The position numbers and the translations under genes are program-made. From positions 1 through 64,000 of the forward strand of contig CATLBQ010000007.1 of the NCBI GenBank assembly GCA_949879765.1: a DNA stretch of 64,000 nt. Reading direction: 5' to 3'. Shown here in pieces: positions 53,058 to 62,093 of the stretch. Position 1 is the stretch's first letter, and every line of letters starts with the position of its first letter. This stretch comes from an uncultured Bacilli bacterium (GTDB lineage: Bacteria; Bacillota_I; Bacilli_A; ML615J-28; CAG-313). The notes beneath the pieces were generated by a model that searched no databases, was not told where the DNA came from, and was given only the letters and a program-made list of their open reading frames with translations.

Positions 53058-53546
53058 TTATTTGGATTTGACTGCTCTAAGTTCAATATATCCCCGTGTG
53101 CTGCGTGGTTCTAATTGAATACGGGGATGCTCATCATCCCACTCGTATCCAATTAGGTTTGGATGATACTGTTCTATTGCTTGTTGTACAAGACAAATGG
53201 CATCACCATAATCCTTTTCCTCAAAAGGTAATCCTTGAAACATCAAATAGTCACAAGCAGGAAGACAAATGGTATCAAAACCTTCTGGCACGCTTCTTTG
53301 ATCATCAAATGCAACCTCAATACCTTGTACATATGTGGAAGTGTTTGGTGTTTTGTATTGTTCAGGTAACCATAAGCATACTGGTTCACCACAAAGAGAC
53401 TCCATACTTGAAAGTATTGTCCAGATATTACACCCTACTTCTTCACAATAAGAAACATATTCTTTCGCTTTTATTCCTCGTTTACAAATTACCTTGCGCT
53501 TAGGTTTATGTACAATTGAAATCGCAATGTGATTAGAATTTTTCAT
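53058..53546 (-). CDS. GyrI-like / AraC-effector-binding-domain protein
   Basis: The 162 residues form a stand-alone GyrI-like (SHS2-type) small-molecule-binding domain as in the C-terminus of BmrR, Rob and SbmC: VCLWLPEQYKTPNTSTYVQGIEVAFDD, EGFDTICLPACDYLMFQG, EEKDYGDAICLVQQAIEQY, ending HPRIQLEPRSTRGYIELRAV. There is no DNA-binding domain, so it is not itself a regulator by the usual route. Relatives bind amphipathic drugs and some hydrolyse toxic compounds. It is monocistronic with an AAGGAGCATGCAGCG leader before the ATG and a strong terminator. Confidence 0.78.
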   Translation of the reverse strand: MKNSNHIAISIVHKPKRKVICKRGIKAKEYVSYCEEVGCNIWTILSSMESLCGEPVCLWLPEQYKTPNTSTYVQGIEVAFDDQRSVPEGFDTICLPACDYLMFQGLPFEEKDYGDAICLVQQAIEQYHPNLIGYEWDDEHPRIQLEPRSTRGYIELRAVKSK

Positions 53547-53609
53547 CGCTGCATGCTCCTTTTTTAAAAGTTTACTTCACTTGATTTGATCTATAAAAAG
53601 AAAAAATCA

Positions 53610-55433
53610 TTAGTGTTTTTTTATTTTAGTCGCATCAAATTTTTTCCGTTCCACAGTATCTAAAATCAATTTACGTAAACGAATCGTTTTAGGGGTTACT
53701 TCTACCAGTTCATCATCATCAATAAAGGACAAATAGTTTTCTAAACTAAATACACGTGGTTTTTTTAATACAACGGTTGTATCCTTTGTTGCACTTCTTT
53801 GATTGGTCATTTGCTTTTCGCGTGTAATATTTACTGCTAAATCTTCTTCCCGATTACAAATACCCACAATCATCCCCTCATATACATTCGCACCTGGTTC
53901 AATTAATAATTCGCCTCGATCTTCTACCCCACCACAAGCATAAGCCGTTGCCATGCCTTGATTGATAGAAACCAAAACACCCAATTTTCTACCTGTAAAT
54001 ACATCTGGTTGAATCGGTCTATAGTCTAAAAAGGTGTGATTAATGATACCATAACCATGTGTTGCGGTTAAGAAATCTGTCATAAAACCAATGAGTCCTT
54101 TCGAAGGTATGGTATAAATTAATCGGGTTTGACCATCTTGGCTATGCATGTTTTCTAGTATGCCTCTACGATTGCCTAGCATTTCAATCGCAGCACCTAC
54201 ATATTCATCAGGTACATCTACTTGAACATATTCATAGGGTTCACAAGTAACGCCATCTATTTCTTTTAAAATAACCCTTGGTCTAGATACTTGGAACTCA
54301 AAGCCTTCTCGTCTGAGATTTTCCATTAGAATAGAAAGATGTAACTCCCCTCTTCCCGATACAATCCATTCTTCTTTATTGTCTACCCGTTCGATTTTTA
54401 AACTGACATCACGCTGGGTTTCTCTAAAGAGACGATCTTCTATTTTTCTACCTGTAACATGTGTGCCTTCTTTTCCCGAAAAAGGAGAAGTATTGGTGCC
54501 AAAGTTCATTTGAACAGTTGGTTCTGAAACCCGAATTAAAGGTAGGGCTTCTTCACATCCTTCTTTACAAACCGTTTCTCCAACATATATATCATCTAGT
54601 CCCGCAATAGCAACGATATCTCCTGCTTGGGCAGTTTCTACTTCTATTTTTTTTAGTCCTAAAAAACTATATAGTTTTTGGATGCGAAATTTTTGAATTT
54701 TTCCATCAACACGAATGCAAGAGACCATCTCATTGAGACGCATGGTTCCTCTTTGAATGCGGCCAATACCAATTCGCCCTACATAATCATTATAATCTAA
54801 TAAGGCAGGTTGAAACTGAAGGGGTGCTTCATCATCATATTCAGGATCAGGAATTTCTTTTAAAATCATATCCAAAAGAGGTATCATGCCAGGTTCTTGC
54901 GTGGCAGGATCTTCTGATAAACTACAGGTTCCATTGACCGCAGAAGCATAAACTACTGGAAACTCTAATTGATCATCATCTGCACCTAAATCAATAAACA
55001 AATCCAATACTTCATCAATGACCACCGCAGGACGTGCAGAAGGTTTATCAATTTTATTAATAACAACGATGGCTTTGTGATGATATTCTAAGGCCTTTTT
55101 CAATACAAAGCGAGTTTGAGGCATCGTTCCTTCATACGCATCTACTACCAAGAGTACGCCATCAACCATTCCCATAATCCGTTCGACTTCACCAGAGAAG
55201 TCGGCATGTCCTGGTGTATCTAAGATATTGATTTTATAATCTTGATAATGTACCGCCGTGGTTTTTGCCAAAATGGTAATCCCTCTTTCACGTTCAATAT
55301 CATTTGAATCCATGACACAAGTTTCTACCATTTCGTTTGTACGAAATGTTTCTGTTGATTTTAGCAATTGATCAACAAGTGTTGTTTTTCCATGGTCGAC
55401 ATGGGCAATAATGGCTATATTTTTAATTTTCAT
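53610..55433 (-). CDS. typA: Translational GTPase TypA/BipA
   Basis: This ribosome-binding GTPase has 607 residues. GTPase motifs: G1 [10 protein letters not shown] (about 9-18), G2 RGITI, G3 DTPGHADF, G4 [12 protein letters not shown]. The EF-G-like domains II, III and V follow, and the TypA-specific C-terminal domain ends with a basic tail ([20 protein letters not shown]). TypA assists large-subunit assembly and growth under stress and cold. The gene is 44 bases downstream of the LD-carboxypeptidase gene on the same strand and may be read from upstream as well as from its own site. The ribosome site AAGGTATAC is weak. Confidence 0.96.
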   Translation of the reverse strand: MKIKNIAIIAHVDHGKTTLVDQLLKSTETFRTNEMVETCVMDSNDIERERGITILAKTTAVHYQDYKINILDTPGHADFSGEVERIMGMVDGVLLVVDAYEGTMPQTRFVLKKALEYHHKAIVVINKIDKPSARPAVVIDEVLDLFIDLGADDDQLEFPVVYASAVNGTCSLSEDPATQEPGMIPLLDMILKEIPDPEYDDEAPLQFQPALLDYNDYVGRIGIGRIQRGTMRLNEMVSCIRVDGKIQKFRIQKLYSFLGLKKIEVETAQAGDIVAIAGLDDIYVGETVCKEGCEEALPLIRVSEPTVQMNFGTNTSPFSGKEGTHVTGRKIEDRLFRETQRDVSLKIERVDNKEEWIVSGRGELHLSILMENLRREGFEFQVSRPRVILKEIDGVTCEPYEYVQVDVPDEYVGAAIEMLGNRRGILENMHSQDGQTRLIYTIPSKGLIGFMTDFLTATHGYGIINHTFLDYRPIQPDVFTGRKLGVLVSINQGMATAYACGGVEDRGELLIEPGANVYEGMIVGICNREEDLAVNITREKQMTNQRSATKDTTVVLKKPRVFSLENYLSFIDDDELVEVTPKTIRLRKLILDTVERKKFDATKIKKH

Positions 55434-55477
55434 ATGTATACCTTCTTTTTTCCTTACCTATTTTACAAAAAGATAAC

Positions 55478-56413
55478 TTATTTGTCAAAAAACAGACTTT
55501 CTAAAACGATTACACTTTTTTGGTAGGTATCGATTCTAACCTTGACACCAAGAGGTACATTGACAAATGGACGACTATGCCCAGTTGGAAAACCAAACAA
55601 GACTGGACAAGTTAAATCTTTTGTATAATCCTTTAATACATCTTGTAAACGCTGGGTACCATCTTCTTCTTTTCGCTCACAATCAGTAAAATACCCAAGT
55701 ACAATTGCTTTTGCATCTTGTAATTTATGGGCAAGTTGAAGAGTACACAAGTAACGATCAATGGTGTAAGGTTCTTCTGTAACGTCTTCTAATAAAAGAA
55801 TTTTATCTTTGGTATCAATTTCATAAGGTGTACCCATTAAACTCGCCACAAGGCATAGATTCCCTCCTACAATTTCTCCTTCAACAATGCCTTCATTTTG
55901 GAAAACGACACCTTCATGTTTTAACAATAACTCCCTCGGTGCAACACCCAATAAAGTATCGATAAGGTGGGCAAATGAGATATCTTCTTTTTCTAACATT
56001 GTTTCTCGAAAGACACAGCCCATTTCACCATGTAATGTCGGTAGACCTGTTTTTTGATAAATGGCATTCAACAATACCGTTACATCACTAAAACCTACCA
56101 ACAGTTTCGGATGTTTTTTGATTTGCTCATAGTCAATTTGGTCTAAAAACCGAGCTGCACCATAACCACCCCGAAAGCATAAAATCGCATCAATTGCATC
56201 GTCTTGAAAAAATTGATTGAGATCATCTGCCCGAAGCCTATCTGAACCCGCCAAATAGCCTTCCTTGGCAAACATCGATTTTCCAAGTTGATAGGAAAAT
56301 CCCTTTTGAGTCAAATATTGTAAAAACCATGCTAATGTTTCAGGTTCTTTCATTTTAGAAGAAGGGCACATGATACCAAATGTGGCACCTTTTTGTATTC
56401 TTTTACATTTCAT
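55478..56413 (-). CDS. LD-carboxypeptidase (S66 family)
   Basis: This enzyme cleaves the terminal D-Ala from L,D-bonded tetrapeptides during peptidoglycan recycling, or in related families hydrolyses microcin C7-like compounds (MccF). The catalytic elements are present: the Ser in VGFSDVTVLLN, the Glu in LLLEDVTEEPYTIDR, and the His in FPTGHSRPFVNVPLGV. I chose the ATG at 56413 (MKCKRIQKGATFGIMCPSS), where the S66 fold begins and GAGCGG lies just upstream; the frame is open from 56458 inside the MazG-like gene. It has 311 residues. Lack of a signal peptide points to a cytosolic recycling role. Co-oriented with other envelope genes. Confidence 0.88.
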   Translation of the reverse strand: MKCKRIQKGATFGIMCPSSKMKEPETLAWFLQYLTQKGFSYQLGKSMFAKEGYLAGSDRLRADDLNQFFQDDAIDAILCFRGGYGAARFLDQIDYEQIKKHPKLLVGFSDVTVLLNAIYQKTGLPTLHGEMGCVFRETMLEKEDISFAHLIDTLLGVAPRELLLKHEGVVFQNEGIVEGEIVGGNLCLVASLMGTPYEIDTKDKILLLEDVTEEPYTIDRYLCTLQLAHKLQDAKAIVLGYFTDCERKEEDGTQRLQDVLKDYTKDLTCPVLFGFPTGHSRPFVNVPLGVKVRIDTYQKSVIVLESLFFDK

Positions 56414-56421
56414 AAACCGCT

Positions 56422-56742
56422 CTATAGCTGATTGTATTTGGTGCTTTTTCCATAGCACTTTTCCACAGGATATTTGGCTTCATTTTTAGCCATTTTATGA
56501 TTCACGATGGTATCCATATCAAAATGGTATTTTTCACATAAGTAGGTCGCATAAACCAGCACATCAGCTAACTCATCTTGTAATGCTTCGATATCGGTTG
56601 GTTCATCTTGCCATAAAAAGAGCTCTAAGACTTCTGCAGCTTCTATCGATAACCCTTTGGCCAAATTGGCACCTGTATGAAATTGTTCCCAGTTTCTATC
56701 TTTGGTAAATTGTTCAATCCGCTTGATGGTTTCTATCTTCAT
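56422..56742 (-). CDS. MazG-like nucleotide pyrophosphohydrolase
   Basis: The 106-residue all-alpha NTP-PPase has the motif set E-x-x-E then E-x-x-D: GLSIEAAEVLELFLWQD (about 30-46), DELADVLVYATYLCEKYHFD (about 56-75), and NEAKYPVEK near the end. This form is close to the short RS21-C6/dCTPase group, which removes non-canonical or surplus dNTPs by hydrolysis to the monophosphate. The ribosome site AGGAGGTAT precedes ATG at 56742, which lies inside the end of the upstream beta-lactamase-fold gene (29-base overlap). The LD-carboxypeptidase starts 8 bases after its stop. Confidence 0.85.
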   Translation of the reverse strand: MKIETIKRIEQFTKDRNWEQFHTGANLAKGLSIEAAEVLELFLWQDEPTDIEALQDELADVLVYATYLCEKYHFDMDTIVNHKMAKNEAKYPVEKCYGKSTKYNQL

Positions 56743-57838
56743 ATCTCAATACCTCCTGTAACACTCCTTCTTGTAATGTTGTAATGCCTGATGGTCGGTA
56801 AGTATACTTTGCGCCATTACACATACAAATATAACCATAATGGTCATCAAAAAACATAAAACTTCTCAGTCCATATGCACTTCCTGTATGCCCATAAAGT
56901 CTTGGCCCATAGTCATCTAAAATAAGCAATTGCAATCCTTTTTGTTGATATAATCCCACTCGCTGATTGGTATGCCAGTGGATTTGCTTCATCAGCTGAA
57001 CTGTTGTTGATTTTAGATACTGTTTTCCTTCAAAGGTTCCTTCATTCATCAACATTCTCATAATTTTAGATAAATCTAAAGGACTAATAAATAATCCCCC
57101 CGCAGGCCCTCTAAAATTGTTACCTAGTGGATACTTCGGAAAGCAAACTTCTCTAAATCGTTTGGCATCACGAATCAATACCCAAGCGTCATTTTCATAT
57201 TCATATAAACTCGCAATGCGTTCTTGATGTTGAATATCTTCTACCCTAAAACTAGCATCTAATCCCATTGGAATAAACAGACGTTGTCTTACAAAATCAG
57301 TAAAATACATCCCCGTTACTTTTTCAATGATGCAAGCCAAAATACCACATCCAAAGTTAGAGTAACAATATGTTGTGCCTGGTTTTTCTTGTAAATATGT
57401 CTTTGAAGTATAATAAGCATAGCCTGGATTGGTCAGTAATTGTTCTAAGTCAACAAAAAATGTGGGACCATTTACACCATCATAGCCATAAATTTGATCT
57501 TCTCCATCACATATACTAGAAGTTTGTGTCATTAACATGCGCAGTGTAATAGAGTCATTAGGAAAATAAGGGTTTCTCACATGATAGCCCAAATATTTAC
57601 TAATATCTTCGTAGATATCGACTACCCCCTCATCATAAAGCATCATGATACAAGTTGCTACAATCACTTTAGAAATAGAAGCAATTCGGTAAATGGTATG
57701 GATATCTGTAGGTTTTTGTTCTTCTAGTGATGCATATCCATATGTAAACTGCTCCATAACACTGCTTGGATTGGCAATCAAGACGTTTAATCCGACAGCT
57801 TGGCTTTCATTAAAAATGGCATTTAATTTTTGTTTCAT
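56714..57838 (-). CDS. Serine hydrolase of the beta-lactamase / class C fold
   Basis: The 374-residue protein has the three active-site motifs of the penicillin-binding-protein-like fold: S-x-x-K as SISK (IASISKVIVA), Y-x-N as YSN (TYCYSNFGCGI), and HTG (LYGHTGSAYG). No signal peptide is seen with the ATG at 57838 (AGGAGTAAG upstream), so it is likely cytosolic, like many esterase-type members; the open frame from 57928 is an extension without support. Relatives are esterases and D-amino-acid peptidases rather than true beta-lactamases. It is the first gene of a run with the MazG-like, LD-carboxypeptidase and typA genes. Confidence 0.85.
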   Translation of the reverse strand: MKQKLNAIFNESQAVGLNVLIANPSSVMEQFTYGYASLEEQKPTDIHTIYRIASISKVIVATCIMMLYDEGVVDIYEDISKYLGYHVRNPYFPNDSITLRMLMTQTSSICDGEDQIYGYDGVNGPTFFVDLEQLLTNPGYAYYTSKTYLQEKPGTTYCYSNFGCGILACIIEKVTGMYFTDFVRQRLFIPMGLDASFRVEDIQHQERIASLYEYENDAWVLIRDAKRFREVCFPKYPLGNNFRGPAGGLFISPLDLSKIMRMLMNEGTFEGKQYLKSTTVQLMKQIHWHTNQRVGLYQQKGLQLLILDDYGPRLYGHTGSAYGLRSFMFFDDHYGYICMCNGAKYTYRPSGITTLQEGVLQEVLRYEDRNHQAD

Positions 57839-57895
57839 ATTCTTACTCCTTCTTCCTTTTTTTGAATAGATATTGTGGTTTTTTGTTTTATATGT

Positions 57896-57901
57896 ATTAT
57901 A
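57896..57901 (-). promoter_or_regulatory. Extended -10 promoter of the serine-hydrolase operon
   Basis: TATAAT with TGG in front on the minus strand. No good -35 at 17 bases; the extended -10 may compensate. Confidence 0.55.
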
Positions 57902-57931
57902 CCACAGGTATTTCAAAATCACTATCAAAAA

Positions 57932-57955
57932 GAAGTACTTTTGAAAAAGTACTTC
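57932..57955 (-). terminator. Intrinsic terminator after the amidase gene
   Basis: GAAGTACTTTT / AAAAGTACTTC with a two-base loop and TTTTTG on the minus strand. It lies 3 bases past the amidase stop. Confidence 0.75.
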
Positions 57956-57957
57956 AT

Positions 57958-58983
57958 CTATTGGGATATCACTGTTGTATAAAATGTCCTACACTCTCGT
58001 TTTGTTCCCTTTTGGATACAAATTTGGTAAGCCACTTGTTCTTTTTGGGTTATTCTTCCATTGGGTAGAATATGACTACTTAAGGGGATACAAGTGATTG
58101 CATAACCTTCTTGGGTAAAACCTAACATATGAGATTCTACTGCCACCAAGTTTAAAAAGTGATTCCATAAGTGATTTCTTCTTAATGTTTCTGGACAGTC
58201 TTTACCACTAAAATAATGGTGTTGCTTGATATTTTCTAAGGTGAGATGATAGTGGTCCATCAAGTAAGCTACAAGTTTTGCGGCAAGCTGAAAGGTGTAA
58301 TATATATCCGTTTGTTGACATACACACATTTCAATACCAATCCCATTGTTATTTCCACCTCGGTTAGCCACACGATGATAGGTTTCATTATAATACGTTT
58401 CACCAATATAATACTTTCCTTGGATGGATTGACAAAGAATACCTAAATCATTGATGTTTTCAGTAGTACCTCCAAGAGGAGCTTGGATAGTTGTTGCGAT
58501 GCCATTGATTGCATAGGTTCCATCTTGGATGGTAATATGTGGCAAAGCCTCTCCTACTACACCAGTATCATATAAGGTATAATCATATTGGGTACTATCT
58601 CCCGCATGATAGGCTATTTCATCATCTGGAATGTTATGATAAATGCCATCATTGCCAACTACATATTGAAAACTAGCTCCATAAGGTTTGCCTTCATTTT
58701 GTTCTGTCCAAACCACTTGATTCCAAAACTGAGCATTTCGATGAGCTGCGGTATCTCCTGTATCATGAATGACAATATAGTATTTGGGTTTGATGCATCC
58801 ATCCCGATTTTGATTGGTAATCGGAGCTAGATGTTCTTGAATGTCTAAAGGCTCAAATAGATAGGGAATGACACTAGATATTAGTTCGGTTTCAAATTGT
58901 TCTTCCCACCCGTACACTTGAATGATTTTTGCAAAGGGATGCTGCTGTTGCAATGATTCGATATAACGCCATACTTTTTCCAT
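57958..58983 (-). CDS. N-acetylmuramoyl-L-alanine amidase (Amidase_2 / PGRP fold)
   Basis: Cleaves the lactyl-amide bond between muramic acid and L-alanine. The T7-lysozyme-type zinc site is visible: His in YYIVIHDTGDT, His/Cys in HHYFSGKDCPETLRRNHLW. The segment PYGASFQYVVGNDGIYHNIPD and IAYHAGDST are classic for the fold, and GNNNGIGIEMCVCQ is typical of phage-like amidases. The protein has no signal peptide, so it may be used in recycling or be exported another way. I chose the ATG at 58983 (AGGTG five bases upstream); the frame opens earlier at 59004 but without a ribosome site. It follows trkH by 8 bases and is the last gene before a terminator. Confidence 0.88.
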   Translation of the reverse strand: MEKVWRYIESLQQQHPFAKIIQVYGWEEQFETELISSVIPYLFEPLDIQEHLAPITNQNRDGCIKPKYYIVIHDTGDTAAHRNAQFWNQVVWTEQNEGKPYGASFQYVVGNDGIYHNIPDDEIAYHAGDSTQYDYTLYDTGVVGEALPHITIQDGTYAINGIATTIQAPLGGTTENINDLGILCQSIQGKYYIGETYYNETYHRVANRGGNNNGIGIEMCVCQQTDIYYTFQLAAKLVAYLMDHYHLTLENIKQHHYFSGKDCPETLRRNHLWNHFLNLVAVESHMLGFTQEGYAITCIPLSSHILPNGRITQKEQVAYQICIQKGTKRECRTFYTTVISQ

Positions 58984-58991
58984 TGTTACAC

Positions 58992-60542
58992 CTACTTTTT
59001 CCATGTATGCGGATGGAATAAGATAAGAACAGGCAGAATCTCTAACCGGCCAATCAACATTGCAAGGGTCAATATGATTTTTGAAAAACCACTATACATA
59101 GCAAAACTACTATAAGGCCCTACAGCTTCTAGTCCTGGTCCAATATTAGAAAGACAAGAAATCGTTGCACTAAAGTTGGTCATGATTCCATGCTCTACTG
59201 CGATACCATCAATGGTATGTATTACCCCATTACAAGGATCAAAAGCCAAAATAATAGTAATCACAAAAGCAAGTAATCCATACATTGTCAAAAAAGCAAA
59301 TACATCATCAATGGTACTTGTTTCTAATGATTTTCCTTCAAATTTAGTTTTAGCTACATATCTTGGATTGATGAGTTTTCGAATTCTTAAACCAATTCCT
59401 TTTACAGCAATCACCAGTCGTGAAACTTTAATACCACCACCAGTAGATCCCGCCATAGCCCCACAAACCATCAAAATAAGTATAACGGTTTTGGCTAAAA
59501 CGGGCCAATAGGCATCATAATTTATCGTTGAAAAACCAGTTGTTGTGATGATAGAAGCCACTTGAAAATACGCATGCCTAAAGGTTTCTTCTAATAATCC
59601 TGGTGTGAGTTCTTGTAAAGAATGGATTTGATTACTGATAACATTGAATACAATCAAAGCAATGGCGACTACAATAATGGTTAAATATGTACGTAATTCT
59701 TCACTTTTGAAAATTTCTTTGACTTTTCCAATTAACAAGATATAGTATAAGCTAAAATTGATACCAAAAATAATGAGGAAGGTAGCAATTACATATTGCG
59801 TATATGGACTAAAATATTCCATACTGTTTGCTACAAAGCCAAATCCACCAGTACCAGCACTTCCAAAAGAGGCCAATAGTGCATTGAATACATCCATCTT
59901 ATACACTGTACCATCAGGTCCAATATGCTCTGGACTAAATAACAATAAAATCACTTCAAGAATCGTTAATCCTAGATAAATCAAATATAAGATTCTTGTG
60001 GTTATCTTCATTTTCGAAGCGATTTTACCGACTTGTGGACCTGGAGATTCTGCTTTTAATAAGTGAAGCGAGGAGCCGTCGTCACTTTCAGGAATGAAAA
60101 TGAGAATGAACACCAAGATACCCATACCCCCAATCCAGTGGGTAAAGCTACGCCAAAATAATGAACTATGGGATAAAGCTGTCACATCGGTGACAATACT
60201 TGCACCAGTTGTTGTAAAACCAGACATCGTTTCAAATAATGCATCAATATAATTGGGAATATCTTGATTGATAACAAAAGGAATTGCTCCAAAAATAGTC
60301 ATAATAAGCCATGCAATAGCACATAAAGCAAACCCTTCTTTTTGGTATAATCCCTTTCTTGAAGGTTGCAATAATTGTAACAAAAATCCTCCACCAATCA
60401 ATACAACAATCGGAATAATAAATGAAAGGGTATATCTGACCTCTTCTTGATACAAAAGACAAACAATTAAGGGAAAGCACATCAAAATGCCTTCTAAGAC
60501 CATAATCTTTCCAATAATTTTACCTAGTAATTTGAGATTCAT
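58992..60542 (-). CDS. trkH: Potassium transporter pore subunit, TrkH family
   Basis: Membrane K+ channel-like subunit of 516 residues with about ten helices and four P-loop repeats. The selectivity-filter segments are visible in order: TMSGFTTTGAS, GSAGTGGFGF, SIITTTGFSTI, and SCLSNIGPGLEA. The N-terminal hairpin and the intramembrane GAMAGSTGGGIKVSR loop (gating loop, next to the Arg-rich cytosolic region) are typical. Works with the TrkA ring encoded 8 bases upstream. Sodium or proton coupling cannot be read from sequence. Shares the strong promoter at 61992-62020. Confidence 0.94.
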   Translation of the reverse strand: MNLKLLGKIIGKIMVLEGILMCFPLIVCLLYQEEVRYTLSFIIPIVVLIGGGFLLQLLQPSRKGLYQKEGFALCAIAWLIMTIFGAIPFVINQDIPNYIDALFETMSGFTTTGASIVTDVTALSHSSLFWRSFTHWIGGMGILVFILIFIPESDDGSSLHLLKAESPGPQVGKIASKMKITTRILYLIYLGLTILEVILLLFSPEHIGPDGTVYKMDVFNALLASFGSAGTGGFGFVANSMEYFSPYTQYVIATFLIIFGINFSLYYILLIGKVKEIFKSEELRTYLTIIVVAIALIVFNVISNQIHSLQELTPGLLEETFRHAYFQVASIITTTGFSTINYDAYWPVLAKTVILILMVCGAMAGSTGGGIKVSRLVIAVKGIGLRIRKLINPRYVAKTKFEGKSLETSTIDDVFAFLTMYGLLAFVITIILAFDPCNGVIHTIDGIAVEHGIMTNFSATISCLSNIGPGLEAVGPYSSFAMYSGFSKIILTLAMLIGRLEILPVLILFHPHTWKK

Positions 60543-60550
60543 ATATACGC

Positions 60551-61906
60551 CTATTCAAAAGCATCCATCAAATCATCAAAGTTTTGATGGGTAGTCACAA
60601 CCAATACGCTATCATTTAAAGTAATGCAATCATTTCCATTAGGGATAATGACTTTTCCTTCTCGAATAATACAAGCTATCAAACAATCATGACGGATGTT
60701 TAAATCTTTAAGTGTTTTATCAAATATTTTTTCTTTCTTTTTAGCATGGAATTCAAGTGCTTCGACTTGATTATTAACGAGTTTATATAATGTAAGTACA
60801 TTACTGCCTTTTTTATTGGCCAATGCTCTAATATAACTGATGATACGATTGGCTACAATATCTTTAGGTGAAACAGTGTTGGCAATCCCTAAATCACTGA
60901 CCATTCCCATAAAGCTACTTCTTTTGACCTTCGCAATGACTTTTTTTACTTTGAGTTTTTGAGCATACATCGATACAATGATATTTTCTTCATCAATATT
61001 GGTTAAGGCAATACAAGCATCACTGCTTTCAATACCTTCTTCTAATAACAAATCATGATCTGTTCCATCACCATGGATAATGGTTGCTTTGGGTAAGAGT
61101 TCAGCCAAATCCTCTGCTCGTTGTGCATTGTTTTCAATCATTTTGACACTATAACGCTTATCGAGCAATTCTTTTGCGAGGTAATAACTTATTTTCCCTC
61201 CCCCTATAATTAAAATACGTTTTAAAGGTGTTTTGATTAAGTTTAATTCTTTTAAGAAATTGACTAAAGAACTTGCATCTGCGGTTAAGTTAATTCGGTC
61301 TCCTTTTTGAATTTTAAAGTTACCTGTTGGAATAATCACTTGATTATTTCGTTGTACAGCACAAATCAATACCTTTGTTGTTAATTTTTTACTTAATGAG
61401 ATGAGTGTTTCATCTTTCAATAAACTATCTTCATCCACTAATAATTCTATCAAGTTCACTTTTCCCTTTGCGAAAGGTTCTATTTTTAATAAAGATGGTA
61501 AATCGACCATACTGGTAATCTCATCTGCAGTTTCTTGTTCAGGATTAACTACCATAGAAAGACCCAATTCTTCTTGCATGATGATGGTTTGTCTAGAGTA
61601 TTCTGGATTTCTCACCCGAGCGATTGTACTTTTTGCGCCTAATTTTTTGGCAACCATGCAAGCTAAAATATTAATCTCATCTTCTGGTGTTACCGCAATC
61701 ACTAAATCAGTTCCTCTAACACCTGCTTCTTCTTGGATATCTAGACTTGCGCCATTACCAACTACCCCTAGTACATCAAAATGTTCAATGAGAGCTTCAA
61801 CTCGTTTTTTATCATCATCAATGATAACAAGATTATGTCCTTCTTTAGATACATGTTCAATAATGGTTCCACCAATTGTGCCACATCCAATAACTACGAT
61901 TTTCAT
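60551..61906 (-). CDS. trkA: Potassium-transport regulatory subunit TrkA
   Basis: This cytosolic gating ring protein of 451 residues has two RCK units. Unit 1 has a Rossmann nucleotide motif GCGTIGGTIIEH (residues 7-18) and the C-lobe VNLIELLVDED. Unit 2 has RILIIGGGKISYYLAKEL and a second C-lobe (KIFDKTLKDLNIRHDCLIAC). Both GxGxxG motifs remain, so NAD(H) or ATP/ADP binding is likely at each. The ribosome site GGAAAGGATG is strong. It starts the operon with trkH; the 80-base leader contains a hairpin with a T-run (see findings). Confidence 0.95.
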   Translation of the reverse strand: MKIVVIGCGTIGGTIIEHVSKEGHNLVIIDDDKKRVEALIEHFDVLGVVGNGASLDIQEEAGVRGTDLVIAVTPEDEINILACMVAKKLGAKSTIARVRNPEYSRQTIIMQEELGLSMVVNPEQETADEITSMVDLPSLLKIEPFAKGKVNLIELLVDEDSLLKDETLISLSKKLTTKVLICAVQRNNQVIIPTGNFKIQKGDRINLTADASSLVNFLKELNLIKTPLKRILIIGGGKISYYLAKELLDKRYSVKMIENNAQRAEDLAELLPKATIIHGDGTDHDLLLEEGIESSDACIALTNIDEENIIVSMYAQKLKVKKVIAKVKRSSFMGMVSDLGIANTVSPKDIVANRIISYIRALANKKGSNVLTLYKLVNNQVEALEFHAKKKEKIFDKTLKDLNIRHDCLIACIIREGKVIIPNGNDCITLNDSVLVVTTHQNFDDLMDAFE

Positions 61907-61926
61907 CTTTTCATCCTTTCCATAGG

Positions 61927-61963
61927 GTCAAGAAAAAAGTGGGAAGATATCCCATCATTTGAC
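61927..61963 (-). promoter_or_regulatory. Leader hairpin with U-tract upstream of trkA
   Basis: On the minus strand TGGGA-TATCT-TCCCA is followed by CTTTTTTC, an attenuator-like shape, and the whole is bracketed by GTCAA / TTGAC. It lies between the promoter and the ribosome site. Possible conditional terminator; the stem is short. Confidence 0.4.
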
Positions 61964-61991
61964 TCATTGTACACATATATTTATGCTACTT

Positions 61992-62020
61992 ATTATATCA
62001 CATCTCCTATAACGTGTCAA
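61992..62020 (-). promoter_or_regulatory. Perfect consensus sigma-A promoter of trkA-trkH
   Basis: TTGACA, 17 bases, TATAAT on the minus strand, exact match to consensus. Confidence 0.93.
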
Positions 62021-62047
62021 TTTTTATTGATTCTATCCAAAAGAAAA

Positions 62048-62069
62048 ACTATTGAACAAAGTCAATAGT
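62048..62069 (-). terminator. Intrinsic terminator after glyA
   Basis: ACTATTGA / TCAATAGT with six-base loop, followed on the minus strand by TTTTCTTTT. Confidence 0.7.
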
Positions 62070-62093
62070 CTTTTTAATGATATCTGTTTTATT

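Noticed and set aside
61907-62020. c-di-AMP (ydaO) riboswitch before trkA
   Set aside because: The leader is about 80 bases and lacks the ydaO conserved pieces; it is too short for that fold.
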